This document shows, piece after piece, positions 1 through 13,574 of a stretch of 64,000 bases of DNA (position 1 is its first letter; every line of letters begins with the position of its first letter). Below the pieces are notes generated by a model. It had not been told where the DNA came from, did no database searches, and saw only the letters and a list, made by a program, of their open reading frames with translations. The position numbers and the translations under genes are program-made. Where the stretch lies: contig NC_060018.1 in the NCBI RefSeq assembly GCF_021134715.1, positions 372,001 through 436,000 on the forward strand. Direction: 5' to 3'. The stretch is from Daphnia pulex. Taxonomy: Eukaryota > Arthropoda > Branchiopoda > Diplostraca > Daphniidae.

Positions 1-148
1 TTCATTTTTCAGAATTGCTGCGGTCTGCGGAGCTCTTTTAGTCGAAATTCGGCCCATTAGTCAATCAAAACTAAATCATTTTGCTATTAACACAACAAAT
101 ATAATGTGCCGGTTAATGTCTTAAATGTGATAAACACGGAGTCAAGAA

Positions 149-2225
149 ATGAGTGTTTTGCAAGAAATGGTGTATCATGCTCACTGTGAATCATGCATTA
201 AGGTATTGTTTCCATTTGCACCTTATCTTAAATTCTCAGTTAACTCATAATGCTGTTAAATTTGTTATAGATATCCAAATGCACCAAGAAAACTATTGAA
301 GGTGAATCCTGTGCAATTATATGTTGCCAAAGAAAATGTGGGGCCAGTTTTCACAGTTGTAAAGAAAGTGAGCACATTCTACTCTGCCCTAATGTTCAAG
401 AACCCTGTATCAATGTGAATTATGGATGTCCCCATGTTCTCTTGAGAAAACATCGTGGGAGACATCTTGAATCATGTCCAGCTAGCTGCTTGCCATGCAA
501 TGCAGAGTGGAATCGTTGGCCACTGTGCACCAAGGAAAGGCAAATCCACATTCCGTTTGTTCAGATCAATCCCCAACTCCGAGAAGAGCAGTTAGGTAGA
601 GAAAAACAAAAATAATTTTAAAAAATGTTTCAACTAAATGAAGGTATTGATATAGATGTGGCCTTGGCACTTCGTGATCAACGCATTTTGAACGTATGGA
701 TGAATCTTCCTAGAAAAATTCAGAAACTTATGCGATGTAACCTCACACCAAGACATCCTGCAATTCCCCTAGTTTTGAGTTTGTGGGAGCCATCTATAAA
801 AAAGAAACTCAAATCCATTTCCTCTGAGGATGGTTTGTCCAATGTGAGCACTCCAAGGCAGTCTGCTGAAAGAAGTGATAACAGCATTTTGAGCGTTTCA
901 AGCGCCATTTCCACCGACGACGAATCTCCTTGGGGTCGACGCAAAAAACCACCAGGATTACTTCAAAGCGTTTGCGCCCAGCTTTTCAACAAAAGTACTG
1001 GACACAAACAAAAAACAGCTTCGGTCTCTAATCAAGATGATTATCCATACTCAAAAAATGAAGTAGTTGAAGAAGACACACTTAGTGATATAAGTAACGG
1101 ACTGGATGATAGTAGTATTAATGAGCTCGTCGACGCAGCATTTGCAGATTCTGGAAACTCGGGACTTTTACCAGCAAACCCCCCAGAATTACCATTGCTT
1201 ACGACTCTTGGCCTTGACTTGTCGATTGAGTGCATACCGCGCTACCAGAACAAACCCAAGTCGATGTATACGTTTATCTGCGCTCAAGACTTCCGCCGAG
1301 ATGAATTCGCCTGGCATTATCGCAATTGGGTAATGTGACAAAGACAGATTAGGATATCAGATCACCAACGTTCAAGTTTGTTTTAGCATAGCGAAATACA
1401 TGGTGGTCTAGACGGATGGATGGAGCAAAGGTGCCCCCTAGCCAGGTAACTAAAATATTTTCTTTTCCAAATATTTCTCATTTTTATTTCGCCAATGCGT
1501 GATGGCCCTTAGATACGGATGCTCGTTTGCCCGACGACGTATGTTTCCAGTTAACCCAGACCATCGCGTCATTTACAGTTCAATCGTTGAGAGTTTTGGG
1601 GTTACCAGGACCAATTCTTCTGCATTTGATCATGTTAGTACTCCTGGTGAGCTCTGTTTAACTGATCTTCCATTCGAGGTGCTTCGAACCATAGCCGGTT
1701 ACTTGGATGGATTCAGGTAGGCCTATTTGGATTACAGATGTCTATGTCGATGATGTTGTAGATATTTTATCGGGGTGTTTACCTTAGTATGTGTCACCTG
1801 TCGGTTACGTGCCAACTTCTTCGCGAGGTAGCTCGCTCTCTACTTTACAACCGTGGTCTGGTTACTGCTCATTGGCAAAAATCCCAGCAAGGAGGTTGGC
1901 ATATTACACATCATGTAAGTAGAGTAAAAAGAATTGGATTCGTTCTGGACAACAATTTAATATCCTTTGTTTTGGTTCGAAATTAGCGGTGGTCTTTCAG
2001 CACTTCTTTCAGCCCTGTAGAACGTTGGGGATTTGAAAGCAGCTCACATATCAGCAACCACCTGAAGGACTGTCGCTACAATATTAAGTTAGTCAGTTGC
2101 ATCTTTTTTCTTTTTATAAACACATGTACTAATGCTTTTCATTGAACAGATCTTCGTATGTCTTTCCTAATCGCGTTGCCTTACCAGGATTTACGGAGAC
2201 CATCCCTTCCGAGACTCCGAATTGA
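149..2225 (+). CDS. FBXO30: F-box only protein 30/40-like (TRAF-type zinc finger + F-box)
   Basis: Predicted substrate receptor of an SCF (Skp1-Cul1-F-box) ubiquitin ligase. Eight exons join in frame: 149-202, 271-595, 644-1329, 1387-1445, 1513-1716, 1788-1914, 1987-2087, 2150-2225, giving 543 residues. The N-terminus is a Cys/His-rich TRAF-type zinc finger (HCESC, CPNVQEPC, CPHVLLRKHRGRH). The middle is acidic and Ser-rich, then comes a block ending HGGLDGWMEQRCPLARYGC that is typical of the FBXO30/40 family. The F-box is CLTDLPFEVLRTIAGYLD. The C-terminus has the family's SNHLKDCRYN motif. The stop falls shortly after, so the tail is short. Vertebrates have two paralogues (FBXO30, FBXO40); one arthropod gene is expected, so the symbol marks the family, not strict orthology. 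All introns are GT-AG; the one at 596-643 is only 48 bp. The substrate cannot be read from sequence. Confidence 0.85.
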
Positions 2226-2433
2226 TCAACGGTAGATGTTTCAAATATTTAAAATACGCTAGTTATTTTCGCCATCTCCTCGCCTTAGTCCACATTATTA
2301 CTCATTGGGCGGCAGTTAAATTTCAATAGATATTATAATTTTGTTCGAAAAAATATTATTGTTCAATTTCGGAAGAAGGAAGCGATCAGATTTATGTTTA
2401 GAAAATTTACAATATCTATGTGAACCTTGAGAA

Positions 2434-4339
2434 CTAATTTTGGTGTGTGCGGTAGCCAGGTGATGTAAGGAAGCCGTAAGAATTATACGTTGCTACGGGT
2501 TCTTTTGGACGAGCAGTGTAAGATTCATTTTCAGCTGCCTTTAGATATTGGAATTCCGGTAAATTTTCGGGTGCCTCAGTAATAATTGTGTCTCTTTCCG
2601 ATTCTTGCGCTTCTTGTTGGCCACGTTGGCTGCCTCGGTAAACGTACGGTGAGGTGGACTTGATTTGAGAAACGATGAACTCGTTAGACGTTTTTGTAGT
2701 TTCCTTTTGTTTAGGAGGAATTTTTGTCTTTGGTTGATCAGTTTTTTCTTTGATGGTCACAGTGCGAACGTTTCCAGTTCCTTTTTCAAGATCTAAGTTG
2801 TAGAAATGGAATGTACTATGTAAAATCTTAAGTGACATAGTATTTTATTCCAGATTATTTACTCTTCGTTGGGTCCCCAATTTGGGTAGATGATGTGCTA
2901 GCGGTGTATTTGCCAGATGCTGTGTGAGCAGCGGTGGCATGTTCGAAGTTTCGTTTTATTTCTTCCGTTTTAATGATCTGGTCATCGGCAAACTTGAACG
3001 CTGTTGTAATAACATCCACTTGGTTCTTTCCGACATCACTTGAAGAAGGGCTGTTTGATGGCGTGTCCACTGAGAAAGATTCATCTATTCTAGGCAATCC
3101 ATTCTGGCTGGCAAAAGCTGGTTAAAAATAACGACTTGCTCATTTTTTCTTTTTTTTTTTTAAGTTATGACAATGTGATTCACTTGAAAATTATTTGTAA
3201 ATTACCAACTGATAAATTGTTGATGTTTGTACTAAACTGAGGTGGAAACTGAACGACATCGGACAGGGAAGTGCGAGTAGGTAAATCAAATTTAATGCTG
3301 GTTTCTACTGGACTAATATCGAAAAGGTCCTTTCTTCCATTATCTGCACCTGTGCGTTTGGAGATAAATTGAAATTTCCTCCACTAATTTTTTTTTTTCG
3401 CTTCCTGCTGTCGTCTTAAATCGTCATGCTGTCGCATCGTTTTGGGTAAGAATAGGTCTTTGTGAAATTTAATTTTTTTTTTACAGAGGAAACATGTTTG
3501 CATTCGTGTTAGCAAGTGAATTTGTGATTTTAAAATGTGAAAAACACCTCATCCCAGTCAATTCCCAGTGTCTTTATGTCAAATAGCAAATAAGTGAAGA
3601 CTATCTACCAGTGCTAGTGCTTCCGCTGAATGTTTCTGTAGATCCACTAAGGGAGGGATCAAATGGAACTTGATCTACGTTGGGAATCACAACCCCGAAT
3701 CGTGCTGCAATTGGGTCGATCTCTACTAAACTAGATGACGACGGTTTTTGGTCATTGTTTGCATGGTGCCCAAAATCACCAAACGCTGAAAAATCTGATA
3801 TATATGTTGAATAACTTCCTCTTTGGCCACCGCCGTTGCCACCTGTATGTATTCCTATTTTCGATAAAGGGAAATTTTTTTGTATGTTCTAGATTTTGCA
3901 TGGAAGTAAAGACTTATCGGATGTACCTGTCCCAAGTAATAAATCGGCAGGCTTGATTCCATCGCTTATTCCACTGCCTCCGAAACTATCCGAAAACAGG
4001 TCGCCTTTGTTCTCCCCAAAGAAATTTTCCGAAGCCGAAAACTGGCTAAATCCGGGAGGAACTGCTACTCCATAAATTGCTGCAGCCAAACTGCTTGCTT
4101 GCGGCCCTGATCCATCACCATTTGGATAGATAAGTCCTCCATTTTGTAAGTACCCCGAGTTTAATCCTCTGCCAAGTGTTCCGAAGGAAATCTAATGTTC
4201 GATCCGGGACATTTAGACAAGTTAAAAAAAATAGTGTTGTAATATTTACCTGTGAAAGTGATGGTATAATGACTAGAAAAATTGGGAAAAGCACTTGAAA
4301 CAGAGCCCGATTCATTGTAATGGTTTTTTCTATGGGCAT
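2434..4339 (-). CDS. Putative secreted low-complexity protein, family not recognised
   Basis: Several exons on the minus strand appear to make one protein. Exon 1 (4250-4339) encodes a signal peptide: MNRALFQVLFPIFLVIIPSLSQ-like, starting at the second Met (4315). An upstream in-frame Met at 4339 adds eight polar residues and is less likely. Exon 2 (3927-4191) is Gly/Ser/Phe-rich. Next comes an exon around 3605-3855 rich in Gly and Ser, one around 3210-3350, one that reaches 2855-3110, and a last one ending at 2434. The last exon is charged and rich in Lys, Thr and Glu, then Tyr/Gly near the stop. I see no cysteine framework, catalytic motif or transmembrane segment after the signal peptide. 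It is probably an extracellular or cuticle-associated protein, but that is inference only. Inner exon edges are approximate, and the last two pieces could be separate transcripts. Confidence 0.55.
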
Positions 4340-5075
4340 TGGCCGATTGAAAAGCTATTACAAGCTACCGCTAGCTATGATAAACTGAGCCCAAAATGAA
4401 ATTACGCACTTGCATTTATAATTATGTCTTAATACGCATGAGTAACTTTGACTGATGCTTCACCGGACTACTTTTCATTTTCAATGTGACTACAATAGAG
4501 TTTACGGTGATGAACCGTTCACTGTTGGACGTTTTAAATGATCGGCCCGTCAAGCAGTTTGTCAAAAGCTACAAATTAGAAGTGGGGCGATTTCCAAAAC
4601 TGTCCCATTTGTCTTATTAACAAGATGTGCAAATCTTCTGATAAATTTTAGTAGCTTTCTCATCTTTGATCTAAACCGTAACGAAACTTTCTCTTCCCAG
4701 AATGAAGGCGAGCTGACGAGAAAAACAAAAATTGTATTGTGGGACAAATAAATCTTCAGAAAAGTAGAATAGAAGCAAAACTGATGGTAGGCATCAAGTA
4801 ATCAAACGTCAGTGAGTCGTTTCCTCGATTAAGATTCAACAAGCTCGTCGGTCCTATCATTAAATGAAGATAGATCTGCATGGTTATCTGCAAAAAATCA
4901 AGCGATCAAATTTACAGAATGTACGCATCGTCATAAATAAAATCAAATTGAAATTTGAAGTAAAAAAGGGGTGCGCCTGGCAGGAAGGATACAAGATGGG
5001 TTCCAACCAAAGGTAATTAATAAATGGCGTGCTACGCCGTAGTACTAGTAGTAATTACAAGTACGCAGTAGTATA
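4340..5075. other. Intergenic, no gene seen
   Basis: AT-rich spacer between the start of the secreted protein and the stop of the zinc-finger gene, both on the minus strand. Short open frames here lack splice or family support. The stretch next to 5040-5070 has a small CGTAGTACTAGTAGTAAT-like repetitive patch. Promoter signals for the gene at 2434-4339 should lie just right of 4340, but no clear TATA box is seen. Confidence 0.4.
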
Positions 5076-7378
<2,303 letters not shown>

Positions 7379-8330
7379 TATGAAAACCAAGGATAAGCAT
7401 ACATGCAAAACTGTAGTCAACTGATGATGTATATACCAATCTGATTTGTCAGACTGATACAAGAAATATCTACTTTTTCTCACGTGTTACGACTGGTAAC
7501 AACGAAACTGGCACTGAATAGAGGGATAAGAAGTGAAGCTAGACGATGTTCTCCGGTTTCGAAGTAAGAAATTTAACCACTTCTAACCAGCACAAACATA
7601 GCAATGCAACACTATACGCAACTCTTCTTTCGATTTTAAATCGAATGCGAAGCACTATTCTGACAGACAACGAATCTTCAAAAACGTCATCAGCAGAAAG
7701 TTGTTTGTACCTACGTTCCAAACTTTTCACGATCGGCGGCGGTGGCCATAAAACGCTATGGCGCCAAATTTCCCGTAGGGATTCTAGTCACAGTCGAAGG
7801 AGGCTCAGTTTCGACACGCCACCGCTGCAATTCAAACTGCAAAATTCAATTGCAGTAATTAGACACTTAAATTTACGTAATTGTGTCACCAATCACGCAA
7901 ATTTTTGTAGGCATTAGATTAAACAAAGAAATCTCTTTAAAATGGATCACATTTTACGAAGATATAATATATTCATTTTTTAAAACAGCGATTCTAAGTC
8001 AAACGGGGCTCAGTTTCGAAACGCCACCGCTGCAATTCAAACTGCAAATTCAAAACGACACTAAACATTAATACAAAATTTACGTAAATGTGTTTCTTAT
8101 CACGAAAATTTTTGTATGAAAGAGATTAAACAAAGAAAGGTCTTCAAAATGGATCACATGAAGATATACTAATAGCTGTATTTTTTTACACAGCGATTCA
8201 AAGTCGAACGGGCTCACTTTCCCGGCTTGATGTGTGTCAACCCAAAAGCTATAGTTTGCAGGCCTAACAAGAAGCGAATTTGGTGGCAGTTTTTACGACT
8301 GCCCGGCGGCCTTGTATACATGTAGATCCC
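7379..8330. other. Intergenic spacer with tandem duplication
   Basis: Lies between the divergent starts of the zinc-finger gene (-) and the Hsp90 pseudogene (+). Apart from the tandem duplication listed separately (7780-8215) no coding sequence is supported. Open frames at 7546-7917 and 7883-8071 are chance readings through the repeat. Confidence 0.5.
7780..8215. repeat. Tandem duplication, about 205 bp unit, 2.1 copies
   Basis: Two adjacent units share an ordered series of blocks: a GATTCTA(A)GTC start, then CTCAGTTTCG(A)(C/A)ACGCCACCGC, GCAATTCAAACTGCAAA, TTTACGTAA, AATTTTTGTA, GATTAAACAAAGAAA, AAATGGATCACAT and GAAGATAT. The first runs from about 7780, the second from about 7988. A third partial unit starts at about 8194 (GATTCAAAGTCGAACGGGCTCA) and stops soon after. 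Units differ by scattered substitutions and small indels, so the duplication is not recent. There are no terminal inverted repeats or coding sequence. Confidence 0.8.
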
Positions 8331-8551
8331 CACCAAACGTGAACAGAAAAGCGTCGGGTTTGTTTGTTTACGTTTAAAAGCAAAGTAAGTTTTACCAGTT
8401 TTACTACTGGTTTAGACAAACAAATTGGTTATTTACACATTTTTTGGTATGCCTCAAGTCCATAGATAGTATGTAGAATTTCAATTTGTGAGTGCAATCT
8501 ACCACAATTGACAAACATTTCTTACTGAAATATTTTCCTTTCCCTTTTTAG

Positions 8552-11495
8552 ATGCCTGGAGAAGTTCAAATGGAAGATGAAGCTGAGACTTTGACATTCC
8601 AGGCCAAGATTGCTCAGCTTATGAGCTTGATTATCAACACCTTCTATAGTTGATCTCCAACTGCTCAGATGCCCTAGACAAGATCCATTATGAATCCCTG
8701 ACTGACCCAAGCAAGTTGGACAGCGGCAAGGATCTTAAAATCAAGATTGTCCCCAACAAGAATGACTCACTCTCATGGATACGTAAGTTGAGAAATTTAG
8801 TTCCTCCTATTTGAACACGAATTTGACTGTTCTGTTTCTCTTTAGTGGTATCGGCATGATCAAGGCTGATTTGGTTAACAACTTGGGTACTATTGCCAAG
8901 TCTGGAACTAAAGCTTTAGTGGAAGCCCTCTCTGCCGGAGCTGACATCTCCATGATTGGTCAGTTTGGTGTGGGTTCCTACTCTGCTTACCTGGTTGCCG
9001 ACAAGGTGACAGTTCATTCCTAGCACAATGATGATGAGCAGTATGTTTGGGAATCTTCAGCTGGTGGTTCTTTCACCATCAAGCCTGATCACAGAGAACC
9101 CATGGGTAGAGGAACCAAGATTGTCCTCCACTTGTAGTATCCAGCTCCAGGCTGGATGATTCGACTACAACGACGTTGAGTAGTGTCAACTCGACGCTGG
9201 AGGACTTGGTGAGACAACAACAACAACCCAAATCGGTACAACAAAACTTGAATTCGTGATTTTATTAAAATTCTTACAAAAATAAATTTAATTCGCCCTT
9301 AAAGTTAACTACGGCAACTGATTCGGACATGGAGTCCAAGTTTTCGGCCAAGGTTCTGGTAATGCTGCCCGTCTTCCGCTTCCTGCAGTTGCTGTGTGAG
9401 AATCACAATCGAGACCTGCAGAACTTTTTGCGGGCCCAGTCCAACAAAAACAGTTACAATTTAGTGTCAGAGACACTCATGTTCCTCGACTGCATTTGCG
9501 GATCGACGACGGGCGAACTGGGTCTGCTCGGCCTCTACATTAATGAGCACAACGTCACCCTCATCAACCAAACCCTGGAAACATTGACGGAATATTGCCA
9601 AGGACCTTGTCACGAAAACCAAAACTGCATCGCCACTCACGAGTCGAATGGACTGGACATCATCACGGCTCTTCTTCTTACCGACATCAATCCATTAGGT
9701 AACAATTTCCTTTCATTCCATTTGATTCTAATAATTATTTGATCAATTATTTAGGAAAACGGAGAATGGATCTTGTTTTGGAGTTGAAAAACAACGCCTC
9801 CAAGTTGTTGCTGGCCGTCATGGAGAGTCGTGGCGACAGCGAGAACGCGGAAAGGATCCTGTACAACATGAATCCTCACCAATTAGTGGACGTTGCCTGC
9901 TAAGCCTATCAGAAAAGTTTGGTCGGTGGAGAAGAGGCGACTAGTCCCAAAGAAGTCGGCCACAACATTTACATTTTGTGCCACCAGTTGGCGCAGCACA
10001 ACAAAGAATTGGCCTCCCTGATGAAACCGCCGCCAGTGGACGGAGTCAGTGGTGATGCGGCCCTGCAGTGCTACGCCGATCACACGGCGCAAATCGAAAT
10101 TGTCCGTCACGACCGGACGATGGAGCAGATTGTCTTCCCCATTCCGGAAATGTGCGACCAACGACACGAAAGTGCGCGTCTTCCACACGGCGGAGCGCGA
10201 CGACCAGGGATCGAAAGTGGCCGCCTTCTTCGAAGGAGTCGACGACATGTTTGACGAGATGAAATGGCAGAAGAAATTGCCCGGACAGCCGTTTCTCTTT
10301 TGGGTCAGCTCGCACTTGTCCATCTGGAGTCAAATCCTCTTCAATTTGGCCGTAATTATCAACTTGATTGTCGCCTTCTTTTACCCGTTTGACACTGACG
10401 GACCGGCTCCTGATCCTCGCACTCACCTCTCAGGTCTGCACACCTTTAAACAGTGACTCCCATTTCCATCTTTTCAACGATCTTTTTCGTTTATTAATTC
10501 AGGTCTCATCTGGGCCGTCATGCTCCTATCCGCCGCTGTGGCCATCACGTTACGTTACCCAAACCGTCGGTTATTAGGACTCGTCATGACAGTCATCCTC
10601 CGGCTTATTTGCTCAGCCGGCCCTCAACCCACACTGATGCTCCTTAGCACCGCCACGGTAGTGTTGAAGGGCGTCCATCTGCTGAGCATCATGTCCAACG
10701 CCGGGACATTCCAGCGGAGCGTCAGACAAATCTGCACGGACACGGAGATTGTCTACCACGTCGTTCACCTCATCTTTTGCTTCCTCGGACTCAGCCCCCA
10801 TCCCTTCTTCTTCTCCGTCCTTTATTTGACGTTGTCTACCGCGAGGAGACGCTGCTCAACGTCATCCGCTCAGTGACGCGAAACGGCAGGTCCATCGTTC
10901 TCACTGCCGTTTTGGCTCTCATCCTAGTCTTCATGTTCTCCATCATCGGGTATTTCAATTTCATGTAAGTTTTCCATGTTCCATATTGAAATTCTTTTAT
11001 TTTTGCCACAAGAAACGGACAAGAAAGTCGAGATGGTCGTCATTTTCAAGTCTCCCTGCTGTATCGTCACCTCCCAGTACGGCTGGACCGTCAACATGGA
11101 GCGTATCATGTAGTGAAGGCTCAGGCTTTGAGGGATACCTCCACCATGGATTACATGGCCGCCAAGAAGCACTTGGAAATCAACTCCGACCATCCCATCG
11201 TCGAAGCCCTGCGCGTCAAAGCAGAGGCTGACAAGAACGACAAAGCCGTCAAGGATTTGGTCATGTTGCTGTTTGAAACCTCTCTGCTGTCATCTGGTTT
11301 CTCCCTGGAAGAGCCAGACGTCCATGCTTCTCGCATCTACCACATGATGAAATTGGGTTTGGGTATCGATGAAGATGATGTCCCTGCTGGTGGTGAGGAA
11401 GCCAAAGCCGAAGAAGAGATGCCGCCATTGGAGAATGATGAAAATGCTTCTCGCTGGAGAAAGGCGATTAAACGTGTCAAATACTGTTATGAAAC
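8552..11495 (+). pseudogene. Hsp90 (cytosolic) pseudogene, split into two parts
   Basis: The left part (8552-9140) matches the N-terminal ATPase domain of cytosolic Hsp90 from its Met through [39 protein letters not shown] and [20 protein letters not shown] deletion after INTFYS (about 8650) removes roughly nine codons and shifts the frame. A TAG follows VTVHS and another follows IVLHL. The right part (about 11012-11495) matches the C-terminal dimerisation domain: [20 protein letters not shown], then [39 protein letters not shown] and [20 protein letters not shown]. It has a 5-bp insertion at the MERIM codons and a lost base in the last codons, so the usual MEEVD tail is broken. The whole middle domain is missing, replaced by an IP3-receptor fragment. 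A GT-AG intron at about 8781-8845 and one just before the Met are kept, so this is a DNA-level duplicate, not a retrocopy. Confidence 0.9.
9302..10975 (+). pseudogene. Inositol 1,4,5-trisphosphate receptor (ITPR) fragment, broken
   Basis: Same strand as the Hsp90 parts that flank it. The segment matches the late regulatory region and the first membrane segments of an IP3 receptor: [119 protein letters not shown]. Hydrophobic membrane spans follow (NLAVIINLIVAFFYPF; LIWAVMLLSAAVAI; TVILRLICSAGPQP), then [20 protein letters not shown]. It stops before the pore helix. Introns at about 9700-9754 and 10434-10502 remain. Defects: a TAA after VDVAC (about 9901), a small deletion near 10150 that shifts frame after IPEMCDQ, and another shift near 10800. 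No ligand-binding domain is present. It cannot encode a channel. The source gene is presumably elsewhere in the genome. Confidence 0.9.
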
Positions 11496-11499
11496 ACAA

Positions 11500-13574
11500 A
11501 CTCAGTTTCTCTAAATTGTTCTTATTTCAGCGTTTTTGCGAACTGGAATGAGGGCATTCATATGATAAAACTAGTCTTATTGTCTTAAAATCATGGCTTC
11601 ACTTCATTGCGTTGCTCCCTCATTCCTGGCATTGTATAACTAGTACGTGTTAAGAGTTGGAATTTAATACAACCAATCGCGGTTTGCTATATAAAAACTG
11701 TGTTCGATTTCTCTCCATACCCCTGCTTGTGACAGCTGTACAACGACACCGAGTTTCGAATAGAAAAGCGGTACATAGAGCTTAACATTTTGGTCATGAG
11801 AAATTATTTTAGAAAAATGATGACGAATGGAATTGGTTATTCGTGGAGGATAATCCGCGGAGTTGGTTGCATAAATTAGAATGCGACTTAAAATGCTTCA
11901 GTAAGAAATTCACTAGGCTACTCGACTAAGTTGATCCATAAATCACACTTCGCTAATCTATAAGTGAGTTGAAGAAAATTCTGCCCTCTCTTCATTAGAA
12001 AACAAAATTTGTTGCCTAGATAGTCCGGCTTTCTAAAGGTGCATTAAATGGCTTCAATTCCAACATGATAGGGATCCAAATGATACAAGTTGTGAAACCG
12101 GTCAAAAGGTAAACAAAAAAAAAAAATACTTAGGCGTGCTCCTGGATTACAGTTACACCCCAAAATGATGTCTATAATAAGCGCCAAGCAATCACCCTGC
12201 CGACCCTACATTGCGCGAAAAAATACTTAACCTATATATAACCTTACCCCTAACCCCCAAAAATGTATTATGCACACTCCCTCATTTAAGTTAAACCCCA
12301 AAAGTCCCGGAGGGAAACTGGCGACGCTAGGCGCGAGGCACAATCTTTCTTGTTTTTTTTAAGAGAATGCGAGAAGAAATCGGAGAAGAAGAAACCGGCA
12401 GCCTCCGGCAGCGGCAATAAAAAATGGGAGGATACCAAATGAGCAAAGAGGGGGTGGACTAACGCTGAATACAGGAGAGAACAAATGACAATCGCGAAAA
12501 GTCAAAAACTGGTCTCAGAAGTGCCAATAAAAGCAAAATTGGTGCGCACTTTAGAAAATATTACAAACAAAACAAAAAACATGGAATTTTTTTTCAACAA
12601 CGTTGTAGGGGTAGGGTGTGTCGGGGATTCTTGCATTGTGTAATCACATGCGTATCTTATAACGTATGTATAGAATAATCATAAGCAAATTTTTCGAAAC
12701 GATTCTAATTTCAGGTTAGAAATTTGAAGTCTGAAAAATCAAAGTAGCAAACGTTTCTAACTGTTTTGTCAAATTACATTTGAATAGTTTTTTTTTCTTG
12801 ACACCAAATTAACCAGAAAAAGATAGATTTACAAGATGAATATTTTACTGAAAATTTAAATACACTCAAATAGGAAATCACAATATCGGTCACCTCAAGC
12901 ACCTAAAATTTGAAATTTGTTATTGATCAATCGTTTTTCCTGGTTTTTCCATGGTTTTTCCGGAGTCTATAGCTCTGGTTTTTCGGTTATTTGATCTTAT
13001 TTAAGTATTTTGCGTTGGTGCTGGCGCTGGCAATGCTGGCTGGGTTGCTGACCCATTCAATAAAAATGTAAGCCGTGCAAGAAGAGTCTTTTTTTTTCAG
13101 GACTGTGACAAGTTTAATAAGATTAAATTATTTTAATTTTTTCTCTGTTTTTGTAAACGTTTATTCTTTATAAAGTGCAGTGTAGAAGTTTTATTTAAAT
13201 CAGCAAGTTTTAAGTTTTAATTAACCTTGATGCTACAAAACTTAAATTGCAGTTACAAACACTTTTTGGAATAACATCACCATGTCACATACTTAAAACA
13301 GGTTAGTGTGCTGAAAAACAATAGATCCTGATGAAGTTTGTCTGTTATCTTGATGTTCATTGGTAGTGCTTAATTATGTGAAATTGTCTATTTCCATAAA
13401 GTTTTTTGTAAATAATAATTCTTGTTGAGGTATTGTTGCTACAAAATGCTTATATGATCCACATACAACAACCCAGTTGTCAGTGCATTCTACAGGTTGC
13501 AAGTCCTACTTTCTTATGTGTTTTATTTTTTTCAATAATAAAGTTCAAGCAGCTCAACCACAGGATCCTAAAAA
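11500..13574. other. Gene-free spacer, 2 kb
   Basis: No supported coding sequence. Features seen: a TATATAAAAA run at about 11689, a poly(A) tract near 12115, a small tandem motif TGGTTTTTCC at about 12938-12975 (three imperfect copies), and a GCTGGCGCTGGCAATGCTGGC patch at about 13018. The last 200 bp before 13575 probably hold the melted promoter and 5' UTR. I see no terminal repeats that would define a transposon. Confidence 0.4.
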
